Positions 16,078 to 25,760 are shown, counted from the stretch's first letter. The stretch is DNA of 64,000 nt from Streptomyces sp. STR69 (GCF_024519455.1 NZ_JALJRY010000001.1:12972-76971); one strand, 5' to 3'. Program-made: numbers and translations. The notes: generated by a model not told the origin, from the sequence alone.

Positions 16078-17436
16078 ATGACCAACGCCGGAACCACCGT
16101 CACAGCGGACCTTCCCGCACCCGCTGTGCGCCTCCCCCGGCGCCGTGGCATCGAACTCACCCTCATCGTCGTGGCCGTGCTGCTCTCCGTGTACGGCTAC
16201 TGCGCCGTCGGTATCGCCAAGAACGGCACGGTCCCGCCCGGCGCCGCCGGCTACGGCGCCGGGCTCGGCGTACTGGCCCTGCTGGCCCACCTCGCGGTGC
16301 GCCTGCGGGCCTCGTACGCCGACCCCCTCCTCCTGCCGATCGGGGTCCTCCTCAACGGCCTCGGCCTGGTCCTGATCTACCGGCTCGACCTGGAGACCCC
16401 GGGCGACCGGGCGGCCCCCACCCAACTCGTGTGGTCCACCCTGGGCGTGACGCTCTTCATCGTCGTGGTCGTCGCCCTCCGGGACCACCGCGTGCTCCAG
16501 CGCTACGCGTACGTCTGTGTGGCCGCCGCGCTCGCGCTGCTCACCCTCCCGGTCTTCTTCCCGGCCGTGAACGGTGCCCGGATCTGGATCCGGATCGCCG
16601 GATTCTCCATCCAGCCGGGCGAGTTCGCGAAGGTGCTGCTCGCGATCTTCTTCGCCGCGTACCTTGCGGCCAACCGCAGTGCGCTCGCCTACGCCGGCCG
16701 CCGCGTCTGGCGCCTCCAGCTCCCCACCGGCCGTGTCCTCGGCCCGATCGTCGCGATCTGGCTGATCAGCGTCGGCGTCCTGGTCCTGGAACGCGACCTG
16801 GGCACCTCGCTCCTCTTCTTCGGCCTGTTCGTGACCCTGCTCTACGTCGCCACCGGCCGCACCGGCTGGATCGCGGTCGGCCTGCTGCTCGCCGCCCTCG
16901 GCGCGGTCGCGGTCGGCCGCCTCGAACCGCACGTCCACAGCCGCGTCCTGGACTGGCTGCACCCCTTCGCGTCGATCGACGCGGGCCAGGGACCCAACCA
17001 ACTCGCCCAGTCCCTCTTCGCGTTCGCGGCCGGCGGCATGCTCGGCACGGGCCTGGGCCTCGGCCACTCGATCCTCATCGGCTTCGCCGCGAAGTCGGAC
17101 TTCATCCTGGCGACGGCGGGCGAGGAACTGGGCCTGTCCGGCCTCTCCGCGATCTTCATCCTCTACGGCCTGCTCGTGGAGCGCGGCTACCGGGCGGGCC
17201 TCGCGCTGCGCGACCCCTTCGGCCGGCTGCTCGCGGTCGGCCTCGCCTCGATCGTCGCGCTCCAGGTGTTCGTGATCGCGGGCGGGGTGACCGGCCTGAT
17301 CCCGCTCACCGGCATGGCGATGCCGTTCCTCGCCCAGGGCGGCTCCTCGGTCGTCACCAACTGGGCGATCGTGGCCCTGCTGATCCGGGTCAGCGACTCG
17401 GCCCGCCGTCAGTACGACATCGAGGTGGCAGCGTGA
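16078..17436 (+). CDS. FtsW/RodA/SpoVE family peptidoglycan glycosyltransferase
   Basis: 452 residues with about twelve membrane helices. SEDS family motifs are visible: NGARIWIRIAGFSIQPGEFAKV, LERDLGTSLLFFGLF (catalytic Asp region), QGPNQLAQSLFAFAAGG, GEELGLSG and LPLTGMAMPFLAQGGSS-like GLIPLTGMAMPFLAQGG. Family members polymerise lipid II glycan strands at the membrane. It overlaps the class B PBP gene by 4 bp (GTGA), forming the usual polymerase-transpeptidase pair. Start ATG 16078 sits at a standard distance after TTTGGGTAAG. Since Streptomyces carry several SEDS genes, I cannot say whether it serves growth or sporulation. Confidence 0.93.
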   Translation: MTNAGTTVTADLPAPAVRLPRRRGIELTLIVVAVLLSVYGYCAVGIAKNGTVPPGAAGYGAGLGVLALLAHLAVRLRASYADPLLLPIGVLLNGLGLVLIYRLDLETPGDRAAPTQLVWSTLGVTLFIVVVVALRDHRVLQRYAYVCVAAALALLTLPVFFPAVNGARIWIRIAGFSIQPGEFAKVLLAIFFAAYLAANRSALAYAGRRVWRLQLPTGRVLGPIVAIWLISVGVLVLERDLGTSLLFFGLFVTLLYVATGRTGWIAVGLLLAALGAVAVGRLEPHVHSRVLDWLHPFASIDAGQGPNQLAQSLFAFAAGGMLGTGLGLGHSILIGFAAKSDFILATAGEELGLSGLSAIFILYGLLVERGYRAGLALRDPFGRLLAVGLASIVALQVFVIAGGVTGLIPLTGMAMPFLAQGGSSVVTNWAIVALLIRVSDSARRQYDIEVAA

Positions 17437-18905
17437 CCGACGCCATGACCCGCCACATCCGCCTCGCCGCGGGCTTCTGCACCCTGCTCCTGCTCGCCCT
17501 GCTGGTGAACGCCACCCGCATCCAGGTCTTCCGGTCCCCCTCCTACGACGACAACCCGGCCAACCGCCGCCAGACGATCGCCCGTTACGACCAGCCGCGC
17601 GGCGCCATCCTCGTCGCCGGCCGGCCGGTCACCGGCTCCCGGGACTCCGGCGAGCAGCTCCGCTACGAACGGACGTACAAGGAGGGCCCGTTGTACGCGC
17701 CGGTCACCGGCTTCGCCTCGCAGGAGTACGGCACGACGTTCCTGGAGCACTCCGAGGACGGCATCCTCTCCGGCACCGACGAGATGCTCTCGCCGTTCCC
17801 CCTGTGGAACGACCTGACCCGCGCCCAGAACCCCGGCGGCGATGTCGTCACCACTCTCGACCCGGCCGCGCAGAAGGCGGCCTACGACGGACTCGGCACC
17901 CGCACGGGCGCGGTGGCCGCGATCGAACCGTCCACCGGCCGCGTCCTCGCCCTGGTCTCCACCCCGTCCTACGATCCCGGGGCCCTGTCGGGCAACGGCC
18001 GTACCGCGAACCGTAGTTGGGCCCGCCTGAACGCCGACCCGGCCAAGCCGATGCTCAACCGGGCGGCACGGCAGACGTATCCGCCGGGTTCGACGTTCAA
18101 GGTGGTCACCGCGGCGGCGGCGCTGGACGCGGGGTTGGTCACGGACCTGGACGCGGCGACGAAGTCCCCCGACCCGTACACGCTGCCCGGCACCTCGACG
18201 ACCCTCACGAACGAGGGCGACGGCTGCGCGGACGCGCCGCTGCGCTCCGCCTTCGAGTGGTCGTGCAACACGGTGTTCGCGAAGCTGGGCGTGGATGTCG
18301 GCGTGCGGAACATGAGCGGCACGGCGGAGGCGTTCGGCTTCAACGACACCGGCGTGCGGATCCCGTTCTCCGTCTCCCCCAGCACCTTCGACACCTCGGT
18401 GGACAAAGCCCAGTTGGCACTGTCGTCGATCGGCCAGTACAACACGCGGGCCACGCCGTTGCAGATGGCGATGGTCGCGGCGGCTGTCGCGAACGGGGGG
18501 CAGGTACGGCAGCCGTATCTCGTGGAGCGCACGACACGGCGGGGCGGCGAGACGGTGTCGACGGCCGGGTCGTCCCGCCCCGTCCGCCAGGCCATGCATC
18601 CCGCAACCGCCGTACAGATGAAGGAACTCATGGAAGACGTGGTCACCGAGGGCACCGGCACGAACGCGGCGATCCCCGGTGCCACGGTCGGCGGCAAGAC
18701 CGGCACCGCGCAGCACGGCATCGGCAACTCCGGTACGCCGTATGCCTGGTTCGTGTCCTGGGCGCAGGGTGAGCGGGACATGGAGCCGAAGGTGGCGGTC
18801 GCGGTGGTGGTGGAGGACGCGTCGGCGGACCGCTCGGACATCAGCGGGGGCGGGGACGCGGCGCCGATCGCGAAGGCGGTGATGGAGGCGGTGCTCGGCC
18901 TGTGA
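17433..18905 (+). CDS. Class B penicillin-binding protein (transpeptidase)
   Basis: 490 residues from GTG 17433 (overlapping the SEDS gene); ATG 17445 is an alternative. One N-terminal membrane helix (LAAGFCTLLLLALLVNATRI), a short PBP-dimer-type region, then the transpeptidase domain with PGSTFKVV (active Ser about 219), WSCN (SxN, about 276) and GGKTGTAQ (about 421). It crosslinks peptidoglycan stems together with the upstream glycosyltransferase. The C-terminus carries no PASTA domains, as in the PbpA type. Confidence 0.93.
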   Translation: MTDAMTRHIRLAAGFCTLLLLALLVNATRIQVFRSPSYDDNPANRRQTIARYDQPRGAILVAGRPVTGSRDSGEQLRYERTYKEGPLYAPVTGFASQEYGTTFLEHSEDGILSGTDEMLSPFPLWNDLTRAQNPGGDVVTTLDPAAQKAAYDGLGTRTGAVAAIEPSTGRVLALVSTPSYDPGALSGNGRTANRSWARLNADPAKPMLNRAARQTYPPGSTFKVVTAAAALDAGLVTDLDAATKSPDPYTLPGTSTTLTNEGDGCADAPLRSAFEWSCNTVFAKLGVDVGVRNMSGTAEAFGFNDTGVRIPFSVSPSTFDTSVDKAQLALSSIGQYNTRATPLQMAMVAAAVANGGQVRQPYLVERTTRRGGETVSTAGSSRPVRQAMHPATAVQMKELMEDVVTEGTGTNAAIPGATVGGKTGTAQHGIGNSGTPYAWFVSWAQGERDMEPKVAVAVVVEDASADRSDISGGGDAAPIAKAVMEAVLGL

Positions 18906-18950
18906 GACGGGGGGTGTCACGGCACGGGCGCCCGACCTATCGTTCGGTTC

Positions 18951-19469
18951 ATGACTGAGCCGTTGACAGTACCCGCGTACGAACTCGCCCAGGTCAACAT
19001 CGGCAGACTCCAATTCCCTCTGGACTCCCCGGAGTTGAAGGACTTCGTGGACGCCCTCGACCCCGTGAACGCCGTCGTCGACAAGGCCGAGGGTTTTGTG
19101 TGGCGCCTCCAGTCCGACTCCGGCAACGCGACCGACGTCCCCGTACTCGGCGACGACTGGCTGATCATCAACATGTCGGTGTGGCGCGACACGGACACCC
19201 TGACCGCGTTCATGTACCAAGGGCAGCACCGGGAGTTGCTGGCCCGCCGCCGCGAGTGGTTCGAGCGGATGCGGGAGGCGATGGTCGCCCTGTGGTGGGT
19301 CCCGGCGGGCCACCGCCCCACGGTCGCGGAGGCGGAGGAACGCGTCCTGCACCTCCGCGCCCACGGCCCGACCCCGTACGCGTTCACCCTGCGGACGTCG
19401 TTCCCGCCCCAGGGCGCGGAGCCGACCGCACCGGTCGACATCCCTGAGGGGCTGGGCTGTTCGGTCTAG
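18951..19469 (+). CDS. DUF3291 family protein
   Basis: 172 residues. The pattern YELAQVNIGRLQFPLDSPEL, DALDPVNAVVDKAEGFVWRLQ and WIINMSVWRD-like text matches DUF3291, a small alpha/beta (dimeric barrel-like) family whose biochemical role is not known. The residues LRREWFERM, WWVPAGHRPTVAEA are also family-like. Its 3' end overlaps the convergent ADP-ribosylglycohydrolase gene by 4 bp. Confidence 0.85.
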   Translation: MTEPLTVPAYELAQVNIGRLQFPLDSPELKDFVDALDPVNAVVDKAEGFVWRLQSDSGNATDVPVLGDDWLIINMSVWRDTDTLTAFMYQGQHRELLARRREWFERMREAMVALWWVPAGHRPTVAEAEERVLHLRAHGPTPYAFTLRTSFPPQGAEPTAPVDIPEGLGCSV

Positions 19470-20353
19470 TCGGTCTGGATCCCGGGGCCGGGCAGGGGCT
19501 CGCGGCAGCGCAGCCAGTCCTGCGGCACGCCGTCGAGTCCCGTCCGGGCCGCCACGATGCCGCCGGTGATGGCGCAGGTGGTGTCGACGTCACCGAAGCC
19601 CTCGGCGGTGGTCCACAGGGCGGAGGTCAGGTCGTCCGGGTGCCCGGCGGCCGACCAGACGGCGAAGGGGACGGTGTCGTCGGCGCGGATGCGCTGACCG
19701 TTGCCGAGGAGGTCGGCGGCCCGCCACGGCTCGGTGGCGAACGGCACCTCGACGGCCCGTACAAGCCCATCCCTCACGGCGCTGTCGGGCGTCCGCGCCG
19801 CCACCGCCTCCAGGGTCAGCTCCCGCCGCACGGAGAGCGCGGCGGCGACGGCCACGGCGACCGCGCCGGCGATGCCCTCCGGGTGGGCGTGGGTGACCTC
19901 GGCGGACAGGGTCGCCTGGGTCACGACACGGTCGAGGTCGTCGTGGAACCACGCGCCCAGCGGGGCGGCGCGCATCGCGGCACCGTTGCCGAGGCTGCCC
20001 TGGCCGTCGAACAGCTCGCGCGCCAACTCCCGCCAGCGGTGCGGTTCCTGGAGCAGCACGGGCAGCAACTGGTGCATGCCGTAGCCGTATCCCCGGGCCG
20101 GATCGGCGTCGTAGCCGAGCGCGAAGGCCCGGGCGAGGGGCTCCTGCCGGATCTCCCCGTGCTCGTCGAGCACCCGGAGGATACCGAGGGCCATCGCCGT
20201 GTCGTCCGTCCAGTGCCACGCCGGTTCCTCGGGGGTGCGCCGGGCGCGGACCTCGTCGTAGGCCCGGCGGGGTTCACGGAAGATCGGGAACCAGCGTTCG
20301 CCGAACGCGTCGCCCAGGGCGAGACCCTCCAAACTGCGGCGGGCCGGGGTCAC
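19466..20353 (-). CDS. ADP-ribosylglycohydrolase (ARH) family protein
   Basis: 295 residues. The start RRSLEGLALGDAFGERWF, WTDDTAMALG (about 48) and GDVDTTCAITGGIVAARTG (about 254) are the metal-binding signatures of ARH enzymes, which remove ADP-ribose from Arg or other acceptors using two Mg ions. Whether the target is a modified protein or a small molecule is unknown. It starts inside the end of the Pro/Gln-rich protein gene (ATGA overlap), so they are one operon. Confidence 0.88.
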   Translation of the reverse strand: MTPARRSLEGLALGDAFGERWFPIFREPRRAYDEVRARRTPEEPAWHWTDDTAMALGILRVLDEHGEIRQEPLARAFALGYDADPARGYGYGMHQLLPVLLQEPHRWRELARELFDGQGSLGNGAAMRAAPLGAWFHDDLDRVVTQATLSAEVTHAHPEGIAGAVAVAVAAALSVRRELTLEAVAARTPDSAVRDGLVRAVEVPFATEPWRAADLLGNGQRIRADDTVPFAVWSAAGHPDDLTSALWTTAEGFGDVDTTCAITGGIVAARTGLDGVPQDWLRCREPLPGPGIQTD

Positions 20354-21177
20354 TTGGCCTTCCTCGTCTCCGAACGGACCTGCAGGGTCATCTTCGCGGA
20401 GAGTGCCAGGTCGACGTCGGAGGGGTCCTGGGTGAGGGTCTCCGCAGTGGTCCAGGCGACGTCGGCGGCGGTGTTGCCGTCGGCCCAGGCACAGGCGGGA
20501 TAGGTGACGGTGACGCTGAGCTTCTTCTGGCTGACCACCTCGCAGGAGATCGTGACCCCGCCCTCGGTGAAGTCCTTGGGCGGTACGGCGACGGTCACCC
20601 CGTCCACCTCACCGGTGCCCTTCAACATGCCCTCGCGGGCCTCGTCCGTGTTCTTGAACCGGCCGTACATCCCCGACAGCACCAACGTGCCCTTGGTCGC
20701 GTCGCCGTTCAGGGTGTAGGTGCCGACGACACCCACGGTGTCCTTGGCGTCCCAGGAACCGTCCGCCTCCTGCTCGATCTTCCGCCCCTCGGTGTCCGAG
20801 AGGTTGTCCGCGAGCTCGAAACGGCCGTCGACCAGCGTCCTGGGCAGGGTCAGCACGAAGTCGGCCTCGGGAAACCGGGTGGCGGACTGGCTTCCGACCG
20901 TCAGCACCACGGCCATGAAGACCACCGCCGCCGCGCCGAGCCCCCCACCGACGATCCCCAGCACGAACCCGATCCCGCGCTTCTTCGCGGGCGGCGGGAA
21001 CGCGGGCGGAGGAGCACCCCAGCCGTAGGGCTGTTGACCGTACGGGGGCTGGCCGTAGGGCTGCTGCGGCGGCCCGAACTGCTGCGCGGGATACGGCTGT
21101 TGAGGGTACTGCTGCGGGTACGGCTGCTGGGGTTGCGGCTGTTGGGGATACGGCGGCTGCTGCGGCGGCGGAGGCAT
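20350..21177 (-). CDS. Membrane-anchored protein with Pro/Gln/Tyr-rich N-terminus
   Basis: 275 residues from ATG 21177. Residues 1-65 are low-complexity repeats of PYPQQP and PYGQQP type, then KKRG leads into one membrane helix (GFVLGIVGGGLGAAAVVFMAVVL). The extracellular remainder (about 185 residues) is an unrecognised domain with two Cys (ISCEVVSQ, YPACAWADG). Such proline-rich one-pass proteins are common in Streptomyces and of unknown role. An extended frame to 21258 has no good start signal. Translationally coupled to the ARH gene. Confidence 0.78.
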   Translation of the reverse strand: MPPPPQQPPYPQQPQPQQPYPQQYPQQPYPAQQFGPPQQPYGQPPYGQQPYGWGAPPPAFPPPAKKRGIGFVLGIVGGGLGAAAVVFMAVVLTVGSQSATRFPEADFVLTLPRTLVDGRFELADNLSDTEGRKIEQEADGSWDAKDTVGVVGTYTLNGDATKGTLVLSGMYGRFKNTDEAREGMLKGTGEVDGVTVAVPPKDFTEGGVTISCEVVSQKKLSVTVTYPACAWADGNTAADVAWTTAETLTQDPSDVDLALSAKMTLQVRSETRKAK

Positions 21178-21314
21178 GGACACGACAGCACCGTACATGC
21201 GGGATATGCAGAACTTGCGAGCAGAGGGATTGACGAGCTTGCTGACAAGCAGTCTCATAAGACTTCGGAGGATGTGACCCCGGGTAACACACCGACGTGC
21301 GAGGTGGCAGAACC

Positions 21315-22253
21315 ATGACGACCCTGACCGAAGCCGACGCGGTCGACGGGCTGCGCGACGCGCTCGGCCTGCTCAAGGACCGCGAGCAGGTGGCCGAGCG
21401 GCTGCTCGCCTCCTCCGCCAGGCACTCCTTCGACCCCGACAAGGAACTCGACTGGGACGCGCCCTTCGAGGACGGCAAGTGGTTCTGGCCGCCGGAACTG
21501 GTGTCGCTGTACGACACCCCGCTGTGGAAGCGGATGGGCGAGGAGCAGCGGATCCTGCTCTCACAGCACGAGGCCGCGGCGCTCGCCTCGCTCGGTATCT
21601 GGTTCGAGCTGATCCTGATGCAGCTGCTCGTCCGGCACATCTACGACAAGGCGGCGACCAGTGCGCATGTGCGCTACGCGCTCACCGAGATCGAGGACGA
21701 GTGCCGGCACTCGAAGATGTTCGCGCGGCTGATCTCCCGTGGGGACGCGCCCTGGTATCCGGTGAGCCGGGCCCACCAGAACCTGGGGCGACTGTTCAAG
21801 ACGGTCTCCACCACGCCCGGTTCCTTCACCGCGACGCTGCTCGGGGAGGAAGTCCTCGACTGGATGCAGAGGTTGACGTTTCCGGACGAGCGGGTGCAGA
21901 CGTTGGTGCGGGGGGTGACGCGCATCCATGTGGTGGAGGAGGCGCGTCATGTCCGGTACGCCCGGGAGGAGTTGAGGCGGCAGATGGTCACCGCGCCGCG
22001 GTGGTCGCAGGAGTTCACGCGGGTCACGTCCGGTGAGTTCGCCCGTGTCTTCTCCGTCGCCTTCGTGAATCCCGAGGTGTACACGAACGTGGGGCTCGAC
22101 CGGCGGGAGGCGGTGGCGCAGGTGCGGGCGAGTGGGCATCGGCGGGAGGTCATGCAGAACGGGTCGAAGAAGCTGACCGACTTCTTGGACGACATCGGAG
22201 TGCTGCGGGGTGTTGGGCGACGGTTGTGGAGAGCCTCGGGGTTGCTCGCTTGA
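21315..22253 (+). CDS. AurF-like diiron oxygenase
   Basis: 312 residues from ATG 21315 (GAGG 9 nt upstream). The metal-ligand motifs of the AurF (p-aminobenzoate N-oxygenase) family are visible: EDECRHSKMF (about 129), LLGEEVLDW (about 180) and VVEEARHVRYA (about 208), giving two E-x-x-H type repeats. The family oxidises amines or related substrates using O2 and a di-iron centre. No biosynthetic gene cluster surrounds it, so the substrate is open. A TetR regulator gene follows 55 bp downstream. Confidence 0.85.
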   Translation: MTTLTEADAVDGLRDALGLLKDREQVAERLLASSARHSFDPDKELDWDAPFEDGKWFWPPELVSLYDTPLWKRMGEEQRILLSQHEAAALASLGIWFELILMQLLVRHIYDKAATSAHVRYALTEIEDECRHSKMFARLISRGDAPWYPVSRAHQNLGRLFKTVSTTPGSFTATLLGEEVLDWMQRLTFPDERVQTLVRGVTRIHVVEEARHVRYAREELRRQMVTAPRWSQEFTRVTSGEFARVFSVAFVNPEVYTNVGLDRREAVAQVRASGHRREVMQNGSKKLTDFLDDIGVLRGVGRRLWRASGLLA

Positions 22254-22308
22254 GTTCACAGTGCGGGTGCGTCGTGGCTGGTCGCGCCCGCCCGACTACC
22301 CTGCACCC

Positions 22309-22956
22309 ATGCCCCCTGCCGCGCCCGCCTACCGCCGTCTCACCGTCGAGGAACGCCGCAGCCAGCTCCTCGAAGCCGCCCTCACCCTCTTCGCGCACCG
22401 CGCGCCCGAAGAGGTGTCCCTCGACGACGTGGCGGAGGCAGCCGGCGTCTCGCGCCCCCTGGTGTACCGGTACTTCCCGGGCGGCAAGCAGCAGCTCTAC
22501 GAGGCCGCCCTGCGTTCCGCCGCCGAGGAACTCCAGCAGTGCTTCGACGAACCGCGCGAGGGCCCCCTCCTCCCCCGTCTCTCCCGCGCCCTCGACCGCT
22601 ACCTCGGCTTCGTCGACCAGCACGACGCCGGTTTCAGCGCGCTGCTCCAGGGCGGGAGCGTGGTGGAGACGTCTCGTACGACGGCCATCGTGGACGGGGT
22701 CCGGCGGGCCGCCGCCGTGCACATCCTCAGCCATCTCGGCGTCACCGAACCGGGCCCACGGCTGCGGATGACCGTACGGATGTGGATCACGGCCGTCGAG
22801 GCGGCCTCCCTCATCTGGCTCGACGAGGACAAGCAGCCGCCCGCCGACGAGCTGCGGGACTGGCTGGTCGAACAGTTCGCGGCGGTGCTGTCGGTGACGG
22901 CCCGACGGGACCCGCAGACCGCCGAGCTTGTCCGGGCCCTCGCGACGGATGCCTGA
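22309..22956 (+). CDS. TetR family transcriptional regulator
   Basis: 215 residues. Residues about 10-58 form the HTH: RRSQLLEAALTLFAHR, VSLDDVAEAAGVSRPLVYRYF. The rest is the usual helical ligand/dimer domain. It is downstream of the diiron oxygenase and upstream of a small gene that overlaps its stop; it may control this set, but no operator was identified. Confidence 0.92.
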   Translation: MPPAAPAYRRLTVEERRSQLLEAALTLFAHRAPEEVSLDDVAEAAGVSRPLVYRYFPGGKQQLYEAALRSAAEELQQCFDEPREGPLLPRLSRALDRYLGFVDQHDAGFSALLQGGSVVETSRTTAIVDGVRRAAAVHILSHLGVTEPGPRLRMTVRMWITAVEAASLIWLDEDKQPPADELRDWLVEQFAAVLSVTARRDPQTAELVRALATDA

Positions 22957-23281
22957 CACTGATCCCGTGAAGAGCGAAGAAACCCCGTTCGAGGGCGGCC
23001 CCATGGACGGGCGTTCCCTGCCGGTGCTGGTCGGCCCCACCGGGAACCCGCCGAAGACCTACCGCATCCCGGTCCCCGACGACGCCGGTGGCCCGCCCAC
23101 GATCCTCGTCTACCGCCGGGTCCCCCGCGCCCACAGCAAGCGGCTCGGTCTGCCCAAGGGCTGGAAGTACGAGTTCGATCCGGAGGGGAAGCGCGGCAGC
23201 GGCCTGCGCTGGCCCTGGTCCAAACCGGACCCCGCACCAGACGCCACGCCGGGCGGCAAGCCGGACGACACCCACGGGTGA
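22949..23281 (+). CDS. Small conserved hypothetical protein
   Basis: 110 residues from ATG 22949, overlapping the TetR stop (translational coupling). Contains PMDGRSLPVLVGPTGNPP, TYRIPVPDDAGGPPTILVYRR and LGLPKGWKYEFDPEG, then a charged disordered tail. No known domain recognised. Alternative start GTG at 22967 would give a shorter product. Confidence 0.6.
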   Translation: MPDTDPVKSEETPFEGGPMDGRSLPVLVGPTGNPPKTYRIPVPDDAGGPPTILVYRRVPRAHSKRLGLPKGWKYEFDPEGKRGSGLRWPWSKPDPAPDATPGGKPDDTHG

Positions 23282-23384
23282 CCAGGTTGCGCCGAACCGC
23301 GCACACCCGGCGCGCGGACCCGGCGCCCCCGTCTGATGCTCACGATGCGGGGCGGAAGTGCCGCCGCGCACCGGAGGTGATGAC

Positions 23385-24434
23385 GTGTCAGGAAGGCTTC
23401 TGCGTCTGGTCTGTACGGCGACGGTGGCGGCCGGCACCGTCCTCGCACCGCTGCCCGCCGCGGCCGTACCCGATCCGCAGCCGCCCGGACAGCGGCCCGT
23501 GGCCGAGCTGCTGACGGACCTTCAGACGCTGTACCGGGACGCCGAGCAGGCCACGGAGACGTACAACGCCACCGAGGAGCAGCTGACGAAGCAGCGCACG
23601 GAGGTCGACCGTCTCGACTCCGAACTGGCCCGCGCCCGCCTCACCCTGCACGACAGCCGAGGCGCGGCCGGCCGGCTGGCCCGCGAGCAGTACCAGAACA
23701 GCACGGCCATCTCCCCGTACGTACGACTGCTCCTCGCCCGTGATCCGCAGCACGCGCTCGACGAGGGCCATGTCATCGGCCAGTTGGCGCGGGAGCGGGC
23801 CGAGACGGTGGGCCGGCTGCTCGGCAGCGAGAAGAAGAACGACGGCCTGGCCCGCGCGGCCCGCAAGGCCCTGGACACCCAACTCACCCTGTCCGCACGG
23901 CAGAAGAAGGACCGCGACGACGTACGGAACCGTCTGGCCGACGTCGAGAAGCTCCTCACCGCCCTCACCCCCGACCAACTCACCGCGCTGGCAGCCTTCG
24001 AGAAGACCGACGTCGACAAGGCGCAGCAGCAGCTGGTCACTTCGGGCGCCCTGGGCACCGACGACCGCGAACCCTCCCGCTCCGGCGACCGAGCCCTCCG
24101 CTACGCCGTCCAACAGATCGGCAAGCCGTACGAGTGGGGAGCGGAGGGCCCCAAGACGTACGACTGCTCGGGCCTGACGTCGGAGGCATGGGGCCACGCG
24201 GGCACCCCGATCCCCAGGACCAGCGAAGAGCAGTGGGCGCAGCTGCCGAGAATCCCGCTCGCCGAACTGCGCCCCGGCGACCTGGTCATCTACTTCCCCG
24301 AGGCAACGCACGTGGCGATGTACCTGGGCGACGGAAAAATCGTCCAGGCCCCGCGCACAGGGGAAAAGGTCCAGGTATCGCCGATCGCGAGCTACCCGAT
24401 CCTGGGAGCCGTACGCCCGGACCAGGCGCCCTGA
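23385..24434 (+). CDS. Secreted NlpC/P60 peptidoglycan hydrolase with coiled coil
   Basis: 349 residues from GTG 23385, with GGAGG 7 nt upstream. Signal peptide RLLRLVCTATVAAGTVLAPLPAAA. Residues about 45-230 are a long heptad-rich coiled coil with Ala, Glu and Arg (EEQLTKQRTEVDRLDSELA). The C-terminal NlpC/P60 domain holds the Cys in YDCSGLTSE (about 260) and His in ATHVAMYLG (about 308). RipA-like enzymes of this form cut peptide stems of the wall, and the coiled coil usually restrains the active site. Confidence 0.92.
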   Translation: MSGRLLRLVCTATVAAGTVLAPLPAAAVPDPQPPGQRPVAELLTDLQTLYRDAEQATETYNATEEQLTKQRTEVDRLDSELARARLTLHDSRGAAGRLAREQYQNSTAISPYVRLLLARDPQHALDEGHVIGQLARERAETVGRLLGSEKKNDGLARAARKALDTQLTLSARQKKDRDDVRNRLADVEKLLTALTPDQLTALAAFEKTDVDKAQQQLVTSGALGTDDREPSRSGDRALRYAVQQIGKPYEWGAEGPKTYDCSGLTSEAWGHAGTPIPRTSEEQWAQLPRIPLAELRPGDLVIYFPEATHVAMYLGDGKIVQAPRTGEKVQVSPIASYPILGAVRPDQAP

Positions 24435-24506
24435 AGGGGCGCGGGGAACTGTGCGACCAGCCACAACGGACCCGCAGCCGCCGACTCACCACACCCCGAA
24501 CGGCGA

Positions 24507-25760
24507 TCAGGCCCCGGCCACAGAAGCCAGGTACGCCCCCGTCTTCTCCGGCTCATAGAAGAAGTTCTCAAAGTCCGCCGGATCGTCGAACGCGTTGGCG
24601 AACCGATCCGCCACCGGCTGCAACTGCCCAGCCGCACCAATGAGGTTGAGGATGTGCTCCGGCGGCGGAGACAACATCGCGTTGGTCCACTTGGTGACGT
24701 GCTGCGCGGTGTCCCAGTACCGCTCGAACGTCGCGTGCATCCAGTCCCCGTCGAATTCCTTCTCCCCGTGTTCGAGGATCGACGCGAGATACGAAGCGGC
24801 GCACTTGGCCGCGGAGTTGGAGCCCTGCCCGGTGATCGGGTCGTTGGCGACGACGACATCAGCCACCCCCAGGACCAGCCCACCACCAGGGAGCTGCCCC
24901 ACCGGATGACGAACAGTGGGCGCGTAGCGGCCGGCCAACGTGCCGCCGGCATCCGTGAGTTCGACGTTCCGCGCCCGGTCGTACTCCCAGGGCGTGAACT
25001 TCTCCATGAGTTCCAGGGTCAGGGAGAGGTGCTCGCCCGGGTCCTTGACGCCGTTGAAGACGTCCAACGGCCCGCCGGGTATGCCTTCCCAGAACAGTAT
25101 GTCCGCGCGGCCGGACGTCGTGAGCGTCGGCATGACGAACAACTCGCCCACGCCGGGCACCAGGTTGCAGCGGACGGCGTCGTACTCCGGGTGCTCCGGA
25201 CGCGGGCCCAGACCGTGGACGTAGGAGACCGCGAGCGCGCGCTGCGGTTCGGTGTACGGGGAGCGCTCCGGGTCGCGGCCGAACATCGACACCAACTCGC
25301 CCTTGCCCGCCGAGACGAGGACGAGGTCGTACGTACGGGAGAAGTAGTCGAGGTCGCCGACCGCCGCGCCGTGGATGACCAGTTGGCCGCCGCGCTGGGC
25401 AAACGTCTCCATCCAGCCGGCCATCTTGACCCGCTGGTCGACCGACTGCGCGTACCCGTCGAGCCTGCCCACCCAGTCGATCACGCGCTGTGTCGGCCCC
25501 GGGTCGTGCGAGCCGGGCGCGGCGACCGAGACGCCGAGTCCTTCGATCTTCGGGGCCTGGGACTCCCAGAAGTTCAGCTGGAGATCGCGCTCGTGCCCCA
25601 GTGCCGTGGTGAACATGCACTGCGTCGACATGACCCGTCCGGTGCGGATCTCGTCCGCGGTCCGGTTGGACATCAGGGTGACCTCGTACCCGTGCGACTG
25701 GAGTCCGAGGGCGAGTTGGAGCCCGGACTGGCCGGCTCCGACGACGAGTATCTTCCGCAT
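24507..25760 (-). CDS. Styrene monooxygenase-like flavoprotein (StyA type), conservon-associated
   Basis: 417 residues from ATG 25760, with AAGGAG about 9 nt upstream; the long frame to 26102 is the shadow of the GTPase gene. The N-terminus KILVVGAGQSGLQLALGL is a Rossmann FAD-binding motif, and DPITGQGSNSAAKCA is the second FAD motif. Overall it resembles the oxygenase of two-component styrene monooxygenases, which need a separate flavin reductase. No reductase gene is in the window. Being last in the conservon operon, it is likely an effector or metabolic partner of that G-protein module; the natural substrate is unknown. Confidence 0.85.
   Translation of the reverse strand: MRKILVVGAGQSGLQLALGLQSHGYEVTLMSNRTADEIRTGRVMSTQCMFTTALGHERDLQLNFWESQAPKIEGLGVSVAAPGSHDPGPTQRVIDWVGRLDGYAQSVDQRVKMAGWMETFAQRGGQLVIHGAAVGDLDYFSRTYDLVLVSAGKGELVSMFGRDPERSPYTEPQRALAVSYVHGLGPRPEHPEYDAVRCNLVPGVGELFVMPTLTTSGRADILFWEGIPGGPLDVFNGVKDPGEHLSLTLELMEKFTPWEYDRARNVELTDAGGTLAGRYAPTVRHPVGQLPGGGLVLGVADVVVANDPITGQGSNSAAKCAASYLASILEHGEKEFDGDWMHATFERYWDTAQHVTKWTNAMLSPPPEHILNLIGAAGQLQPVADRFANAFDDPADFENFFYEPEKTGAYLASVAGA

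Noticed and set aside
20990..21175. Repeat array GGCTGTTGAGGGTACTGCTGCGG
   Set aside because: It is the coding part for the Pro/Gln-rich N-terminus of the membrane protein, not an independent repeat.
7861..22253. Secondary metabolite cluster around the ketosynthase and the AurF-like oxygenase
   Set aside because: They are 12 kb apart, with cell-wall, DNA repair and signalling genes between; no carrier protein or other pathway genes.
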